64,000 bases of DNA from Cryptomeria japonica (GCF_030272615.1 NC_081414.1:526977137-527041136), one strand, 5' to 3'. Positions 31,716 through 43,585 are shown, numbered from the stretch's first letter. The notes: a model not told the origin generated them from the sequence alone. A program made the numbers and translations.

Positions 31716-34574
31716 AAACAAATGGTAGAAATGTTCACCCAAAATGTTAACAAAGAGATTGGTTATGACTTAAGGAAAGCTTGTTTGTCCACCTTCAAGG
31801 ACGTCATTGAAAAAGGCTTGGCGACAGAAAAGGTCCTAATTGAACAAGGAGTCATTAAAATATTCAAGGAAAACAAAGATGACTTTAAAGGAAAAGACAA
31901 GCCAAGATTTTGGAATAAAAACAAGAACACAGTCAATGATGGTGTTGTCGATGCCAACACAGTGCGACCCAAAGTCATCTTTTCAGGATCAAGTTCTACA
32001 AACAATCAAGTGAATACTCAAACAACTTCTAGATCACGAAGGAAGTATACCCCTTTGGGAGAACCACTTGAGTCAGTTTTCAAGAAGTTAGTGGCAAACA
32101 AGGTAATCACAGTTCCAGATTTTCCTCCATATGAACCAAAGGTCAAACCAAATTGGTGGAATGATGATGAATATTGTGAATTTCATAAGAGCAAGGGTCA
32201 TAAGACAGGAAATTGTCATCGACTGAAGAACATCATACAAGATCTCATTGATAGAGGTGACATTGAGATTGAGGGACATTCCTCCAATCAAGAACATGAG
32301 ATGTTTAAGGAACCATTCCCAAAACATGACAAGGGAAAAGCTAAAGCCACAGAGGATCAAACCAATTATACCAGAGCATCCTACAACTATGATTCAACTA
32401 TCAATCACATTTCAATGGACAATTATGTCTCTACTATTATCATCAAGGACAAAGCATCTGAGAATTCTACTCAGAGACCCAGGATTGTCCTAAAAGGTGT
32501 TGGATCTTCTTCCGAACCTACCTCTGAATGTCATGTTACAACTCGTCGAGGCAAAATCACTTTGCAAGGTGCTCCAACTAAAAACACAGCCTCCTCATCA
32601 ACCAAACCTGAGTATGACCTTGTAGAACAGTTAGGGAAGACACCCGCGCTCATTTCAATCCTTGGACTATTACGCATATCTCCCGCACATAAGGCCATTC
32701 TTGACAAAATCTTGAGAGATACTATTGTTCCTACTGATCTAAACGTGGACCAGTTTCAAGCCATGGTGGGATACCTTTCCATTCCACATTCACTTACTTT
32801 CACGGAAGCTGATGACGCCTCTGTAAGTCAGCCGCATAATGCACCATTACACATTGAAGCCTTCATACACAAATATCGAATAAAAAGAGTCCTGATAGAT
32901 GGAGGAGAAGGTCTAAACATTTGCACATTAAGCACTATTACACAATTGGGATATTCTGATAAAGATGTGAATTCTACAAACAAAATCACCATTAAAGCAT
33001 ATGATGATAAAGAGCATTCATCCAAGGGTACAGTCATCTTACCTCTCAGAGTTGGGCCAGTTACAAAGGATGTGGTCTGCCAAGTCCTAGATCTAAATCT
33101 CACTTATAACATATTGCTAGGACATTCTTGGATTCATGAAATGAGGGCAGTCCCATCCACATATCACCAATGCATTAAGTTTCCTCATAATGGAGTGGAA
33201 GTAACAGTTAATGGTGATCCTAATCCATTCATATACTGCAATAACCTAAAATCAAAGACTGAGACCATCATTCCCAGCAATCATGAGGCTGTTCCTTCAT
33301 CAGCATACATTGATCCTGAGTCATTAAAACCTTCAACATCAAAACAAGGTGAGCTTAAAGGCAAGTTTCAGGACAAAGGCATGGGAGAATATACTTTCAA
33401 TCAAACCATGTACTTACGACAAGTCATGAGTTCCCCAAAAGAATATGGAAGACCACATCCTAACAAGCAAATCTCCATCATGACGCTCAAATGGGACCCT
33501 ACTACCTTTCAAAGATGGGGTGAACTAGAAGAGGAAGATTTATACCAAATGCTTTTCAGAGACAATGAAGAGGAAACACAAGACCACATCAATCTACCAT
33601 GTGAGAAATATGGCAAAGGCTTCAAAATTCTACAAAAATTCGGGTATGATGGAAAAACCCCTCTGGGGTTACGAAAGGAAGGCATCATTGAACCTTTACA
33701 ACCTGAATTGACTTTCAAGAAGGAACGCTCGAAAGGACTTGGTTTCTTAACTTCCAAGGTCCATACCCAAAGGACAGAAGAAGCCTTACAAATCAAAGCT
33801 TCCAAAATTCAACAAGAGAATTGCTATTCCACAGATTCCAATGAATGGGAATGGGGTTCCGACAAGTCTTCCAGTGACTACGAGCTCACCAAGACATTCA
33901 GAGAGCTGGGTGAACCCATAGAAGAGGAGGAGTTTTATAACAAATTCAGAGTTGGTCAAGAAACAACCCATGAGGAGTCTACACAGTCCTTGTCTCAAGG
34001 TTCTAGGTTGAAATCACATAGGATGAGAACACCTATTCCGGAATGCGCTACTAGTGATGATAATTTGGATTCGCTCGTGATCGAGACTGATGAGGAGAGT
34101 GTCATCGATGACCTCGATAATTACCTTGACATACCCGAATATAACCACATCTTCACTCTTAGCCCCGCTAACTTCGAAGACATTAACGGCCTTCCCCTTG
34201 TTCACCACCAACTCATTGACTGGGATCATGAAGGACCTGCACAGTTGGATACATTCCAAAACGATGAAGCTTTTATTGACTATCTAGGCATACGAGATGA
34301 TCTTCCCCCTGGAGACCATAAAGCGGGATACATCATAGAACTCAATAGCGTGGCATATTTTGGTGAGGGTGTCGGACCTTCCAGTCGCAAAAATGTGAAA
34401 ATAAGAACAAATCAAGGGTCTTATGGCAAAAACCACATTGTGGCGCTATCTGACCCCAAAAAAGTAAAAAGAAAAGACGTATCTGAGGGTGAAAACCTCT
34501 CTGAGGTGCCCGAAGATGGAAGGCTCGACATTCTCCCAGCATCATATAAGGAAAAATCATCCATGTTGGTATAG
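31716..34574 (+). CDS. Tat-II zinc knuckle, protease, G-patch and acidic linker
   Basis: A frame of about 950 codons (first ATG 31722) in phase with gag. Order: end of capsid; zinc knuckle C-E-F-H-x3-G-H-x3-N-C at 32175-32216; retropepsin with V-L-I-D-G-G-E-G-L-N (Asp codon 32898-32900) and YNILLGHSWIHE; a G-patch-like segment YGKGFKILQKFGYDGKTPLG to RSKGLGF (33607-33750); and an acidic linker with NEWEWGSDKSSSDYE (about 33838) and a Leu/Asp-rich part to 34300. The stop TAG (34572-34574) lies just before the reverse transcriptase. Gly in the protease ILLGR motif is kept but Arg is His. Processing sites are unknown. Confidence 0.92.
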   Translation, partial: KQMVEMFTQNVNKEIGYDLRKACLSTFKDVIEKGLATEKVLIEQGVIKIFKENKDDFKGKDKPRFWNKNKNTVNDGVVDANTVRPKVIFSGSSSTNNQVNTQTTSRSRRKYTPLGEPLESVFKKLVANKVITVPDFPPYEPKVKPNWWNDDEYCEFHKSKGHKTGNCHRLKNIIQDLIDRGDIEIEGHSSNQEHEMFKEPFPKHDKGKAKATEDQTNYTRASYNYDSTINHISMDNYVSTIIIKDKASENSTQRPRIVLKGVGSSSEPTSECHVTTRRGKITLQGAPTKNTASSSTKPEYDLVEQLGKTPALISILGLLRISPAHKAILDKILRDTIVPTDLNVDQFQAMVGYLSIPHSLTFTEADDASVSQPHNAPLHIEAFIHKYRIKRVLIDGGEGLNICTLSTITQLGYSDKDVNSTNKITIKAYDDKEHSSKGTVILPLRVGPVTKDVVCQVLDLNLTYNILLGHSWIHEMRAVPSTYHQCIKFPHNGVEVTVNGDPNPFIYCNNLKSKTETIIPSNHEAVPSSAYIDPESLKPSTSKQGELKGKFQDKGMGEYTFNQTMYLRQVMSSPKEYGRPHPNKQISIMTLKWDPTTFQRWGELEEEDLYQMLFRDNEEETQDHINLPCEKYGKGFKILQKFGYDGKTPLGLRKEGIIEPLQPELTFKKERSKGLGFLTSKVHTQRTEEALQIKASKIQQENCYSTDSNEWEWGSDKSSSDYELTKTFRELGEPIEEEEFYNKFRVGQETTHEESTQSLSQGSRLKSHRMRTPIPECATSDDNLDSLVIETDEESVIDDLDNYLDIPEYNHIFTLSPANFEDINGLPLVHHQLIDWDHEGPAQLDTFQNDEAFIDYLGIRDDLPPGDHKAGYIIELNSVAYFGEGVGPSSRKNVKIRTNQGSYGKNHIVALSDPKKVKRKDVSEGENLSEVPEDGRLDILPASYKEKSSMLV

Positions 34575-36470
34575 GAGACTATCAAAACAAACATTAGTAC
34601 AGAAGGGGTTCCACACAACATATTCCTAGCTCAATCATTGACAGAGTCTGAAAGGTCAAAATTCATAAGTTTCTTCAAAAAGCGACAAATCAACTTCACC
34701 TGGTCATATGCTGATATGCCTGGATTGGATCCGAATTTGGTAATGCATCATCTGACGGTCAAACCGGGGGCAAAACCAGTAAAACAAAAATTAAGAAAAA
34801 TGCATCCACAAGTGGCATTACTAGTCAAAGCAGAACTTGAGAAATTACTCGATGTCAGATTCATACGCCCAATTGATTATCCTGAATGGATCTCTAACTT
34901 GGTACCTGTCAGTAAACCAGACCGCAGCATCAGAATTTGCACAGATTTCAGAGACATTAACAAAGCTTGTCCCAAGGATGACTTCCCATTACCAAACATT
35001 GACTTGATTGTTGATCTCACAGCAGGTCATGAAATGCTTTCATTAATGGATGGATTCTCTGGTTATAATCAGATATGGATCGCACCCGAGGATCAACATA
35101 AAATAGCATTTACTTGTCCGTGGGGAACTTTCTGCTGGAATGTCATGCCTTTCGGGCTAAAGAATGCAGGTGCTACATATCAAAGAGCCATGACTACTAT
35201 CTTTCATGATCTCATGCATGTAACTGTGGAAGATTATGTTGACGACCTCTTGGTCAAATCAATAGACAGAAATACACATTTGGACATACTTTCAGTTGCC
35301 TTTGATCGGTTGGAAAAATACAAAGTAAGATTAAACCCTAAGAAATGTGTCTTTGGAGTAACCTCTGGGAAGCTCCTAGGATTCATTGTATCTAAAAGAG
35401 GAATTGAAGCGGATCCAGCAAAAGTCAAAGCTATCTTGGAAATGCAACCACCAAGAAATATTAGTCAACTTCGATCCTTACAAGGCAGACTCCAGTCCAT
35501 CCGAAGATTCATAGCACAACTGGCAGATAAGTGTAATCCTTTTCAGCACCTGCTACATAAAAACATCAAATTCAAATGGGATGACAACTATCAACAGGCT
35601 TTCCAGACGCTCAAAGATTATCTTCTAAATCCGCCAGTTCTGATGCCACCAGTTCCAGATCAACCACTGTTACTATACATATCAGCTACTCCAACAGCAC
35701 TGGGGGCACTCTTAGCGCAACAAATCGCTGAAGGCAAGGAAAAAGCAGTGTACTATATCAGTCGCACATTGGTGGGATACGAGCTAAACTACACACCAAT
35801 TGAGCGCGCATGTCTTGCTATGGTCTTTGCTTCACAGAAATTACGACATTACATGCTTACTCATAAGACAAAGTTAGTTGCAAGGATAGATCTGTTGAAA
35901 TACCTTCGTAATAAGGCAACGCTTACTGGGCGACTGGCCAAATGGGTAATGATACTGAGTGAATTCAACATCGAGTATGTGGATAGAAAAGCAATAAAAG
36001 GACAAGCCATCACAGATCAAATAGCAGATGCTCCCATGATAGATGATGTTCCTCTAAGTTCAGAATTTCCAGATGAATCCATTTTGACAATGTCACATGC
36101 AAAGCCATGGCAACTATACTTTGACGGCTCATATACACAGCATGGGGCAGGAGCTGGCATCCTCTTTATAACTCCTCAAGGGGATTCTATACCAAAATCA
36201 TACCGCTTATCATTTCCTTGCACTAACAATATAGCGGAATATGAGGCATTAACAACAGGATTACGAATTGCAGTTCAATGGAAGATCCAGGAACTTCGTG
36301 TTTTTGGGGAATCCCAACTTGTTATCCATCAAGCAACTGGGGATTATCAAACAAAAGATGAAAATTTAATGCCTTATAAACAAATGGTGGATGGTCTGAA
36401 ACAACATTTCACAAAGATAGACTTTGAGTAGATACCAAGAGAGCAGAATCGAGCCGCAGATGCCATGGCT
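34575..36470 (+). CDS. Tat-II reverse transcriptase with two RNase H domains
   Basis: The main open frame is 34638-36431 (597 codons), in phase with the preceding one after TAG 34572. Reverse transcriptase: INFTWSYADMPGLDP, RICTDFRDINKACPKDDFPLP, LMDGFSGYNQIWIAPEDQ, NVMPFGLKNAGATYQRAM and YVDD (35235-35246). The first RNase H (about 35660-36050) lacks the usual catalytic Asp (LLLYISATPTALGALLA). The second (about 36108-36470) has FDGSYTQHGAG, AEYEAL, and VFGESQLVIHQ, where Glu stands at the usual third catalytic Asp (Tat-I keeps Asp), then RAADAMA after the TAG at 36429-36431. Family knowledge: dual RNase H defines the Tat lineage. Confidence 0.93.
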
Positions 36471-37858
36471 ACAATTGCTTCACTGATCGATTTACCTCCA
36501 AACGAGACCCGCTATGAGTTCTTGGTGGATAACCTTTTGGTCCCTTCATATGAGATAATGCCTACTGAGATGATATGTGTTGTCGGTCCCGAATCCCAGT
36601 TATATGGTTTCATTTTCACATACCTACGAGACAATACTTTACCTCCTGATCTATCAAATAACCAACGTCACACTTTCATTCGCCAATCCTCTCGATATGT
36701 CATTTTAGCTGATATCCTATACCGGCGAGGTCTAGATGGCACTCTTCTTAGATGTTTAGAAAGCGACGAAGCTCAGGTTGCGTTACAGGAAGTGCATGAA
36801 GGGATATGTGGTCCACATGCTAGTGGTCCTACCTTGGCCAAGAAACTCATCAAGACTGGATATTACTGGCCCAATATGGAGAAAGACTCATATCAGTTTG
36901 TCAAGAAATGTAAGCAATGTCAAATTCATGGAGATCTCATACATGCGCCAGCACAAGAACTTCAACCGCTTGCGTCTCCTTGGCCCTTTTGTCAGTGGGG
37001 ACTCGATCTCATAGGCAAGATTCACCCTCCTTCTTCCAATGGTCATAAATTCATTATCACTGCCATAGAGTATTTTACAAAATGGATTGAAGTCGTGCCT
37101 CTCACACAAGTTACTGGAAAACAGATTGCTACATTCATCCTCAACTATATCATTTGCCGATACGGTATTCCTGTTTCCATTATCACTAATAACGGGCGTC
37201 CCTTCAAAAATCAGGATGTTCGTGAACTCTGTGACCGCTTCCATATCTCTCATCGTTTCTCCACACCATATTACCCCCAAGGTAATGGCCAAGCTGAGGC
37301 GTCTAACAAAACAATCCTTAAAATCCTGAAGAAGACAGTCGACGATGCTGGTCGTAATTGGCATATTCAACTTAATCTTGCACTTTGGACCTACCGCACA
37401 AGTGTCCGTACACGTACAGGAGCTACACCCTATTCACTAGTCTATGGTTCTGAAGCCATCTTACCTATTGAGGTCGAGCTACCCTCTTTATGGGTCTCTT
37501 TGCAAAACATCATCAGTGATGAAGACTATAGGGTCTCTCGCTTACAAGAGCTGGAACTACTGGATGAACGACGACAAACTGCTTTCAATCATCTCAAGGC
37601 TTACCAACAACGAATGAGTTGCAGCTACAATCACAAGTCAAGCCTCGCACATTTGAGGTAGGTGACTTAGTTCTCAGAGAAAATCCTAAAAATCAACAAG
37701 ACAGAGAGAAGAAGGGCAAGTTCGAACCAAACTGGCTTGGTCCTTACATCATTACAGCAGCATATGGATCTGGTGCATATCAGCTTTCAACTACAGAAGG
37801 TGAACCTTTGGAGGATCCTATCAACAGCATGCACCTTCGCAGGTTCTACACATAGCTC
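36471..37858 (+). CDS. Tat-II integrase
   Basis: Frame 36465-37661, then a one-base frameshift near 37640 and completion in 37619-37855. The zinc-binding region has HEGICGPHASGPTL and C-K-Q-C (36790-36930). The core has WGLDLIG (Asp codon 37005-37007), IITNNGRPF with Asn at 37188-37190 in the place of the second Asp, and GNGQAEASNK with Glu 37296-37298; the Asn-Glu spacing is 35 residues as in a D,D(35)E integrase. C-terminal part: VGDLVLRENPKNQQ, KKGKFEPNWLGPY and INSMHLRRFY. No chromodomain follows. As read, strand transfer activity should be impaired. Confidence 0.93.
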
Positions 37859-37873
37859 TTTGGAATATCCTAA

Positions 37874-38050
37874 TTTCAAAAATACAAAAAAAAAAAAATC
37901 AAAAATGCAAAAAATGCAAAAAAATCAAAAAATTCAAAAATACAAAAAAAATTTATAAAACAAAAAAATCGTTACTTGGTGAAAACCTGGCAAACAGGCG
38001 CCTTGTGACACAAAAAACATTGAAAAATCGAAAAAAGTAAAGAGAAATAA
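37874..38050 (+). repeat. A-rich tract and GGTGAAAACC boxes after Tat-II pol
   Basis: Irregular AAAAATCAAAAATGC-type sequence follows the integrase stop, as in Tat-I. The box GGTGAAAACCTGGCAAACA is at 37978-37996. Variants GGTGAAAACCACTTCGGTGG (38060) and GGTGAAAACTGGGTCACCAG (about 38101) follow closely; both contain short inverted repeats (CCACTTCGGTGG; GGT...ACC). Confidence 0.8.
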
Positions 38051-39509
<1,459 letters not shown>

Positions 39510-39560
39510 GTCATGATACAATGATGTCAAAATCATATGGCTACAATCACCCGCAGGTGT

Positions 39561-40013
39561 CTACATCATTATACAAAATGGTACAAAACTGATACAGAGG
39601 AACTCACTGATCACTCCTACCAACACTATTGGTAGTGCTAATCCTATCCATGTCATGGTATCCCATGCCACGTGTCCTGCCCTCATCTCCAGTCCAGGGT
39701 CCTGGAATACTCGTCTCAGGGCCTCTTTGTCGCCGTCTCGATCGTATGGGATCAGCTCCCCATCGATCGGTATCCTCATAATCCTATACACATCCTCCAG
39801 GGTGACTGTCATCTCACCCATCGGCAGATGAAACGTGCACATCTCAGAGTGCCATCTCTTAGCTAATGCAGTCAGCAATCCCATGTTCACCCAAAACTCA
39901 GGCACATACAGCACATGTCTCAAACCCATCTCCTTGATGGCAGCTCTGTCCTCGAGCGACAACTCAGGTCGCAACCTCTGCGTCGACGGGAATCTCTCTC
40001 GTGACTCTAGCAT
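39561..40013 (-). CDS. Antisense ORF resembling the plant mobile domain (PMD), inside Tat-II
   Basis: On the minus strand ATG at 40013-40011, open to 39561 (about 150 codons). The segment LRHVLYVPEFWVNMGLLTAL, then AKRWHSEMCTFHLPMGEMTV, TLEDVYRIMRIPIDGELIP and GHVAWDTMTWIGLALPIVLVGVIS follow the layout of the plant mobile domain of MAIN/MAIL-type proteins and of transposon-borne relatives. After GVIS the likeness stops; GTGAGT (39607-39602) there is a good splice donor, so the frame may be one exon, with the last 15 codons read from an intron. The frame is open upstream of the ATG too. It lies between pol and the 3' LTR, opposite to gag-pol. Extra antisense frames are known in some plant Ty3/gypsy elements. 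Whether it is expressed is unknown. Confidence 0.75.
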   Translation of the reverse strand: MLESRERFPSTQRLRPELSLEDRAAIKEMGLRHVLYVPEFWVNMGLLTALAKRWHSEMCTFHLPMGEMTVTLEDVYRIMRIPIDGELIPYDRDGDKEALRRVFQDPGLEMRAGHVAWDTMTWIGLALPIVLVGVISEFLCISFVPFCIMM

Positions 40014-40057
40014 CGGCAAATACTCCCGCAGTCAAACAACTTAATCATGTCAGTTAT

Positions 40058-40336
40058 AGTGGCATTCACTGTTTATCACAAAATGCTACTCGCTATGTAA
40101 ATGCATATGGCTATCTACCCTAGTGACACTCACTGTTCATCACAAAGTGTTGCTATTTATCCTAGTGGTACTCATTGTTCATCACAAAGTACTACGTGTG
40201 TGACACTCCCTGTTCATCACAAAGTGTTACTCACATTTGCACTCCCTGTTCATCACAAAGTGTTGCTCATATTTCAGTACTCCCTGTTCATCACAAAGTA
40301 CTCTATCTTGGTACTCACTGTTCATCACAAAGTGCC
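40058..40336 (-). repeat. CTGTTCATCACAAAGTG repeat upstream of the antisense ORF
   Basis: Seven copies of a 17-base core (plus strand CTGTTCATCACAAAGTG, beginning near 40068) at steps of about 34-67 bases, with CTAGTGRYACTCA-like flanks. On the minus strand the array ends about 45 bases upstream of the antisense ATG, where a promoter or 5' leader would be. Confidence 0.85.
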
Positions 40337-40504
40337 TTGATCTATCCTAGTCTTCCTAGAGGACCTGCTTGAGTGTATCCCCTCAGCAGCTTATCCAATT
40401 GACAGTATATGTTCATCATAGAATTGCCGATTTGACCTAGAAGATGCAAATTCATACTTTTCAAACGCAAAAGCGCTTACATGACATAAACACGCTCAAA
40501 GACT

Positions 40505-40580
40505 GCATAGACGCGCCTGAAAAACACAGACGCGCCTTCTTGACACAGACGTGCCTATGCTCTGCACAGACGTGCCTGGA
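40505..40580 (-). repeat. Minus-strand copies of the Tat-II array motif
   Basis: Four copies of the reverse complement of the leader motif (plus strand AGACGCGCC or AGACGTGCC) at 40509, 40528, 40547 and 40568: steps 19, 19, 21. On the minus strand they read GGCGCGTCTGTG, in sense orientation upstream of the antisense ORF. Confidence 0.88.
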
Positions 40581-41078
40581 CGTTTTTTGACACTTTTTGG
40601 ACCCTAGTCACGCATTTATTACCCTATTCGACATGCATTAATGACAAAATTAAATGCATCAAAGTATGAGGAGGTTTGGTGGTACTTACCGGCTCTCCTG
40701 CCTCTGCTGGCCTCTGAAATCGGCGAACGCGGTCGAATCTGTGAACCAAAGCCATCACTGCTGACTGCTGCTACTCTTTTCTCTCTCTACACTCTAATCT
40801 CTTGGAGGTGTAGATGACAATGAGGATGTCTTTCCCTCGTGGTCTATCTTATAGACTGCCCTAGCCCTCGTTTCCCGAGTCAGTCTTCATTATCCCGTGA
40901 CTCTGTCACTTTATTCGGTCAGTCCATTCTATCCCGTCTTTCTTATCGAGAGATTGTCTGCGATCTTTTCAGACATTTTCATCTAATCTCTCTAGGGGGC
41001 ATATCATTCCCATCTTGGGGCAACTCTGTTTCAGTTCATCTTATCTTCTTTGAAACAACGCGACAAGCCGCATTGTCT

Positions 41079-41093
41079 CAAAGAGGGGCAAAA
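41079..41093 (+). other. Polypurine tract of Tat-II
   Basis: CAAAGAGGGGCAAAA directly before TGTAGACACC; identical to the Tat-I tract. Confidence 0.9.
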
Positions 41094-41863
41094 TGTAGAC
41101 ACCCAAAATTGTCCAGTCTAATTAAATAAATATTTTATTTATTTAATTTCTTTAGCCTAATTCTTCTATTAATTAAATAAATCTTTATTTATTTAATTAA
41201 CTCATTTATCCTCTTCTAGCCTTATTTCTCATTTAAATAAATACATTTATTTATTTAAATTATCATTTTCCTAAATTAAATAAATATCTTATTTATTTAA
41301 TTATCCCACTTCTTCTATTAATTAAATAAATCTTTATTTATTTAATTAATTCATTAGCCTTTTCTACCCATGACACATGTCATTCATCTCTTAATTCATA
41401 CACTACCTACCCCTCTCATTATTTTATTATTTCTTTTACCTACCCTCTAATCATAGCCGACCTCCTTTTACACCTCTCAATCTTATCCCTCCATTTCATA
41501 TAGTGTCTTCTATATAAGGAGATGCTTCCTTCATTATCAAACCCTGATGAGCTAACTACTTGATCAATTGACTACACTACGATCCTACTTGCAACCACAT
41601 TCCGTTCTTTGTTGAGCTCTTGTGCATATAAAATCTGAGAGCAAATATATCAAGCAAGATCAATGGAGATAGGAAGAATGGAGATCAAAACCCTATTGGA
41701 CATGTGATGGTATAATCTTTGTGATTTCATGTGATTTGCATTGTCTTAGGTAATCTTCATATCTTATGGTGGATCTTTGTTGATTGTCAGGCTAGGGTTT
41801 TGTGGTTGAATTCATTTAGCCTTTCAATGTTGTTATTATTGTTATCCATTTTCACCATATACA
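41094..41863 (+). mobile_element. 3' LTR of Tat-II, 770 bp
   Basis: Same length as the 5' LTR, about 8 substitutions by eye. It is followed by TTAGG (41864-41868), the right target duplicate. Confidence 0.96.
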
Positions 41864-41868
41864 TTAGG

Positions 41869-42330
41869 CACATTTGAATTTGGTGCATAAAATTAACATA
41901 AGGAAAAAGGGATTGATCTTGCATTGAAAATAGTAGCATATCATATTAGATTAATGAGCAAGTAGATTGCATATCATGAAAGATAGGAGTTAATTGTTTT
42001 GCATATATGCATTATTAATGATTAATGATTTTAAGTGTCGTAATGGAAATTGTTAGATTGTTATTGCTTATGATGGTAGTAAGTAGTGACATTGAGATAC
42101 CCTAGGGAGATGGTATTAATGATTTGTTATGTTTAATTCCGCTTGCGTAATTGGTTTATGAGTGTATGTGATATGTTTCATGTTCATAAAGGTTATGTGT
42201 TAATGGATGATTAATCTATATTGCATAGTTGATGATATGTGTTGCATTAGATGTTACTTTAAAAAAAATTTATCTCCATTAGAATGTTACTTTTCTTTAT
42301 TTTCTCTAGGGTATTTTGGCAGGCATTACA
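41869..42330 (+). mobile_element. Solo LTR, segment 3 of 3
   Basis: The last 462 bp of the 5 kb LTR, ending TTTTGGCAGGCATTACA. The CTACA duplicate follows at 42331-42335. AATTTGGTGCATAAAATTAA near 41878 resembles the repeat unit at 43916-44048. Confidence 0.8.
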
Positions 42331-42335
42331 CTACA

Positions 42336-42613
42336 AGTTCCTAACTAAGGATTGGGGCAATGTCATTAATATGGCTGGGCTCCGTAAGCTAGCCCCCTAG
42401 GTCTAGGTTTGTGTGTTGTTGTTTTTTTTTTATTGTTGGTTAATGTTTCTTTGGACTTACAGGGTATACCTCTGTTACTCTCTTTAGTACTACTAGACTC
42501 TCGTTCTAAGTTTTTTTTGTTTTGTGTTGTTCAGGTATTGTTGATAATCCCTAGACTATGCTAAGGGTCAGTGCCCTAGTTAACGTTGCCTATATAATAA
42601 AAAAACATTCATG
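42336..42613 (+). pseudogene. Decayed reading frame of unknown family, 3' part
   Basis: With one CTACA counted, the frame of 9062-9257 continues through AGTTCCTAACTAAGGATTGG and ends at TAG 42397-42399, about 20 codons after the junction. A T-rich stretch, a possible polyadenylation-like end (TATATAATAAAAAAA, 42589 on) and AAACATTCATG follow. That 11-mer also occurs at 7983-7993, a possible target duplicate of a retroposed copy. Confidence 0.5.
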
Positions 42614-42734
42614 ATTGAAACAAAAACATCCAATCACTTGCATTATCTTGTGTACAGGGAAAACACATCTATTCACAAACAACCAACAATAATGACTGGG
42701 GACAAACACATCCAATCACATACAAACTTTTGAT

Positions 42735-43585
42735 TTAGAAAATATATTTGTTCTCACTATTTTTGTGTTTAGGATCTTCAATATCCACCCCATGAAGGCA
42801 TTCTTCATCATCATTTACAACCAATGCCTTATTTGTATTTAGCTTGCCATCAAGGAGGTTGTTGGCATGTTGAGTGAAATTCACAATAATGTGTCCCTTC
42901 TTCTTGCAATAGTAGCACAAAATTTTATCCTTGAAAAAATGGTTTCCCTTTGATGTAGACAAATTGGATTTGAAGGAATGGTTGAGCTTGTTTTTCCCAA
43001 AAATTGCAGTTTCCTCTATAGTTGGGTCCATTTTCTTAGCTCTCCTTCATCGATTAGAGTAGATATTGTATCTTCTAGGCTAGCATCTACTTTGTTCGAT
43101 GTGAATACAATGTTGCCATAACTAGGAGGCATGTTATTTAACAAAATAGCTTTTAAATCATCATCATCTATTATAGCATTTATTCCAGCTAGTTGATTCA
43201 ATAGGGAGCATAACTTACTGATATGTTGAACAATGTTGTCACCTTCGATCATTTTTAGCCTGAACAAATTTTGCTTTAAGCCCAACTTTGCACTTGATGC
43301 TTTTGATCCAAACAAAGCATTCAAATTATCCCACACATCATTTGAGGTCTTCGATAAGTCAATATGGTGGAGGTATGCATTTGAAAGTCCAAGACCAATC
43401 AAAGATATTGATCTTCGATCCTTCATAGTCCACTTTGTGCTTCCATCAATATTAGTTGGCTTTGTTGTTGCTCCACTTACTACATCCCATAGATCCTTTT
43501 CAATAAGGATCAATTGTAACTTGATTTGCCATGTGTAGAGATTTGAGCCTTCAAAAATTTCAGTCAATATGCTATTTTTCTCCAT
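42735..43585 (-). pseudogene. Ty1/copia gag fragment (minus strand)
   Basis: From ATG 43585-43583 the minus strand reads a copia-type gag: FEGSNLYTWQIKLQLILIEK, DVWDNLNALFGSK, KMIEGDNIVQHISKLCSLLN and LLNNMPPSYGNIVF are typical of the gag-polypeptide domain of copia elements. A frameshift near 43025 leads to a zinc knuckle C-Y-Y-C-K-K-K-G-H-x4, in which the last Cys is replaced by Phe. The frame stops at 42735. No protease, integrase or reverse transcriptase follows downstream (42614-42734) and no LTR was recognised, so it is a fragment. Confidence 0.88.
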
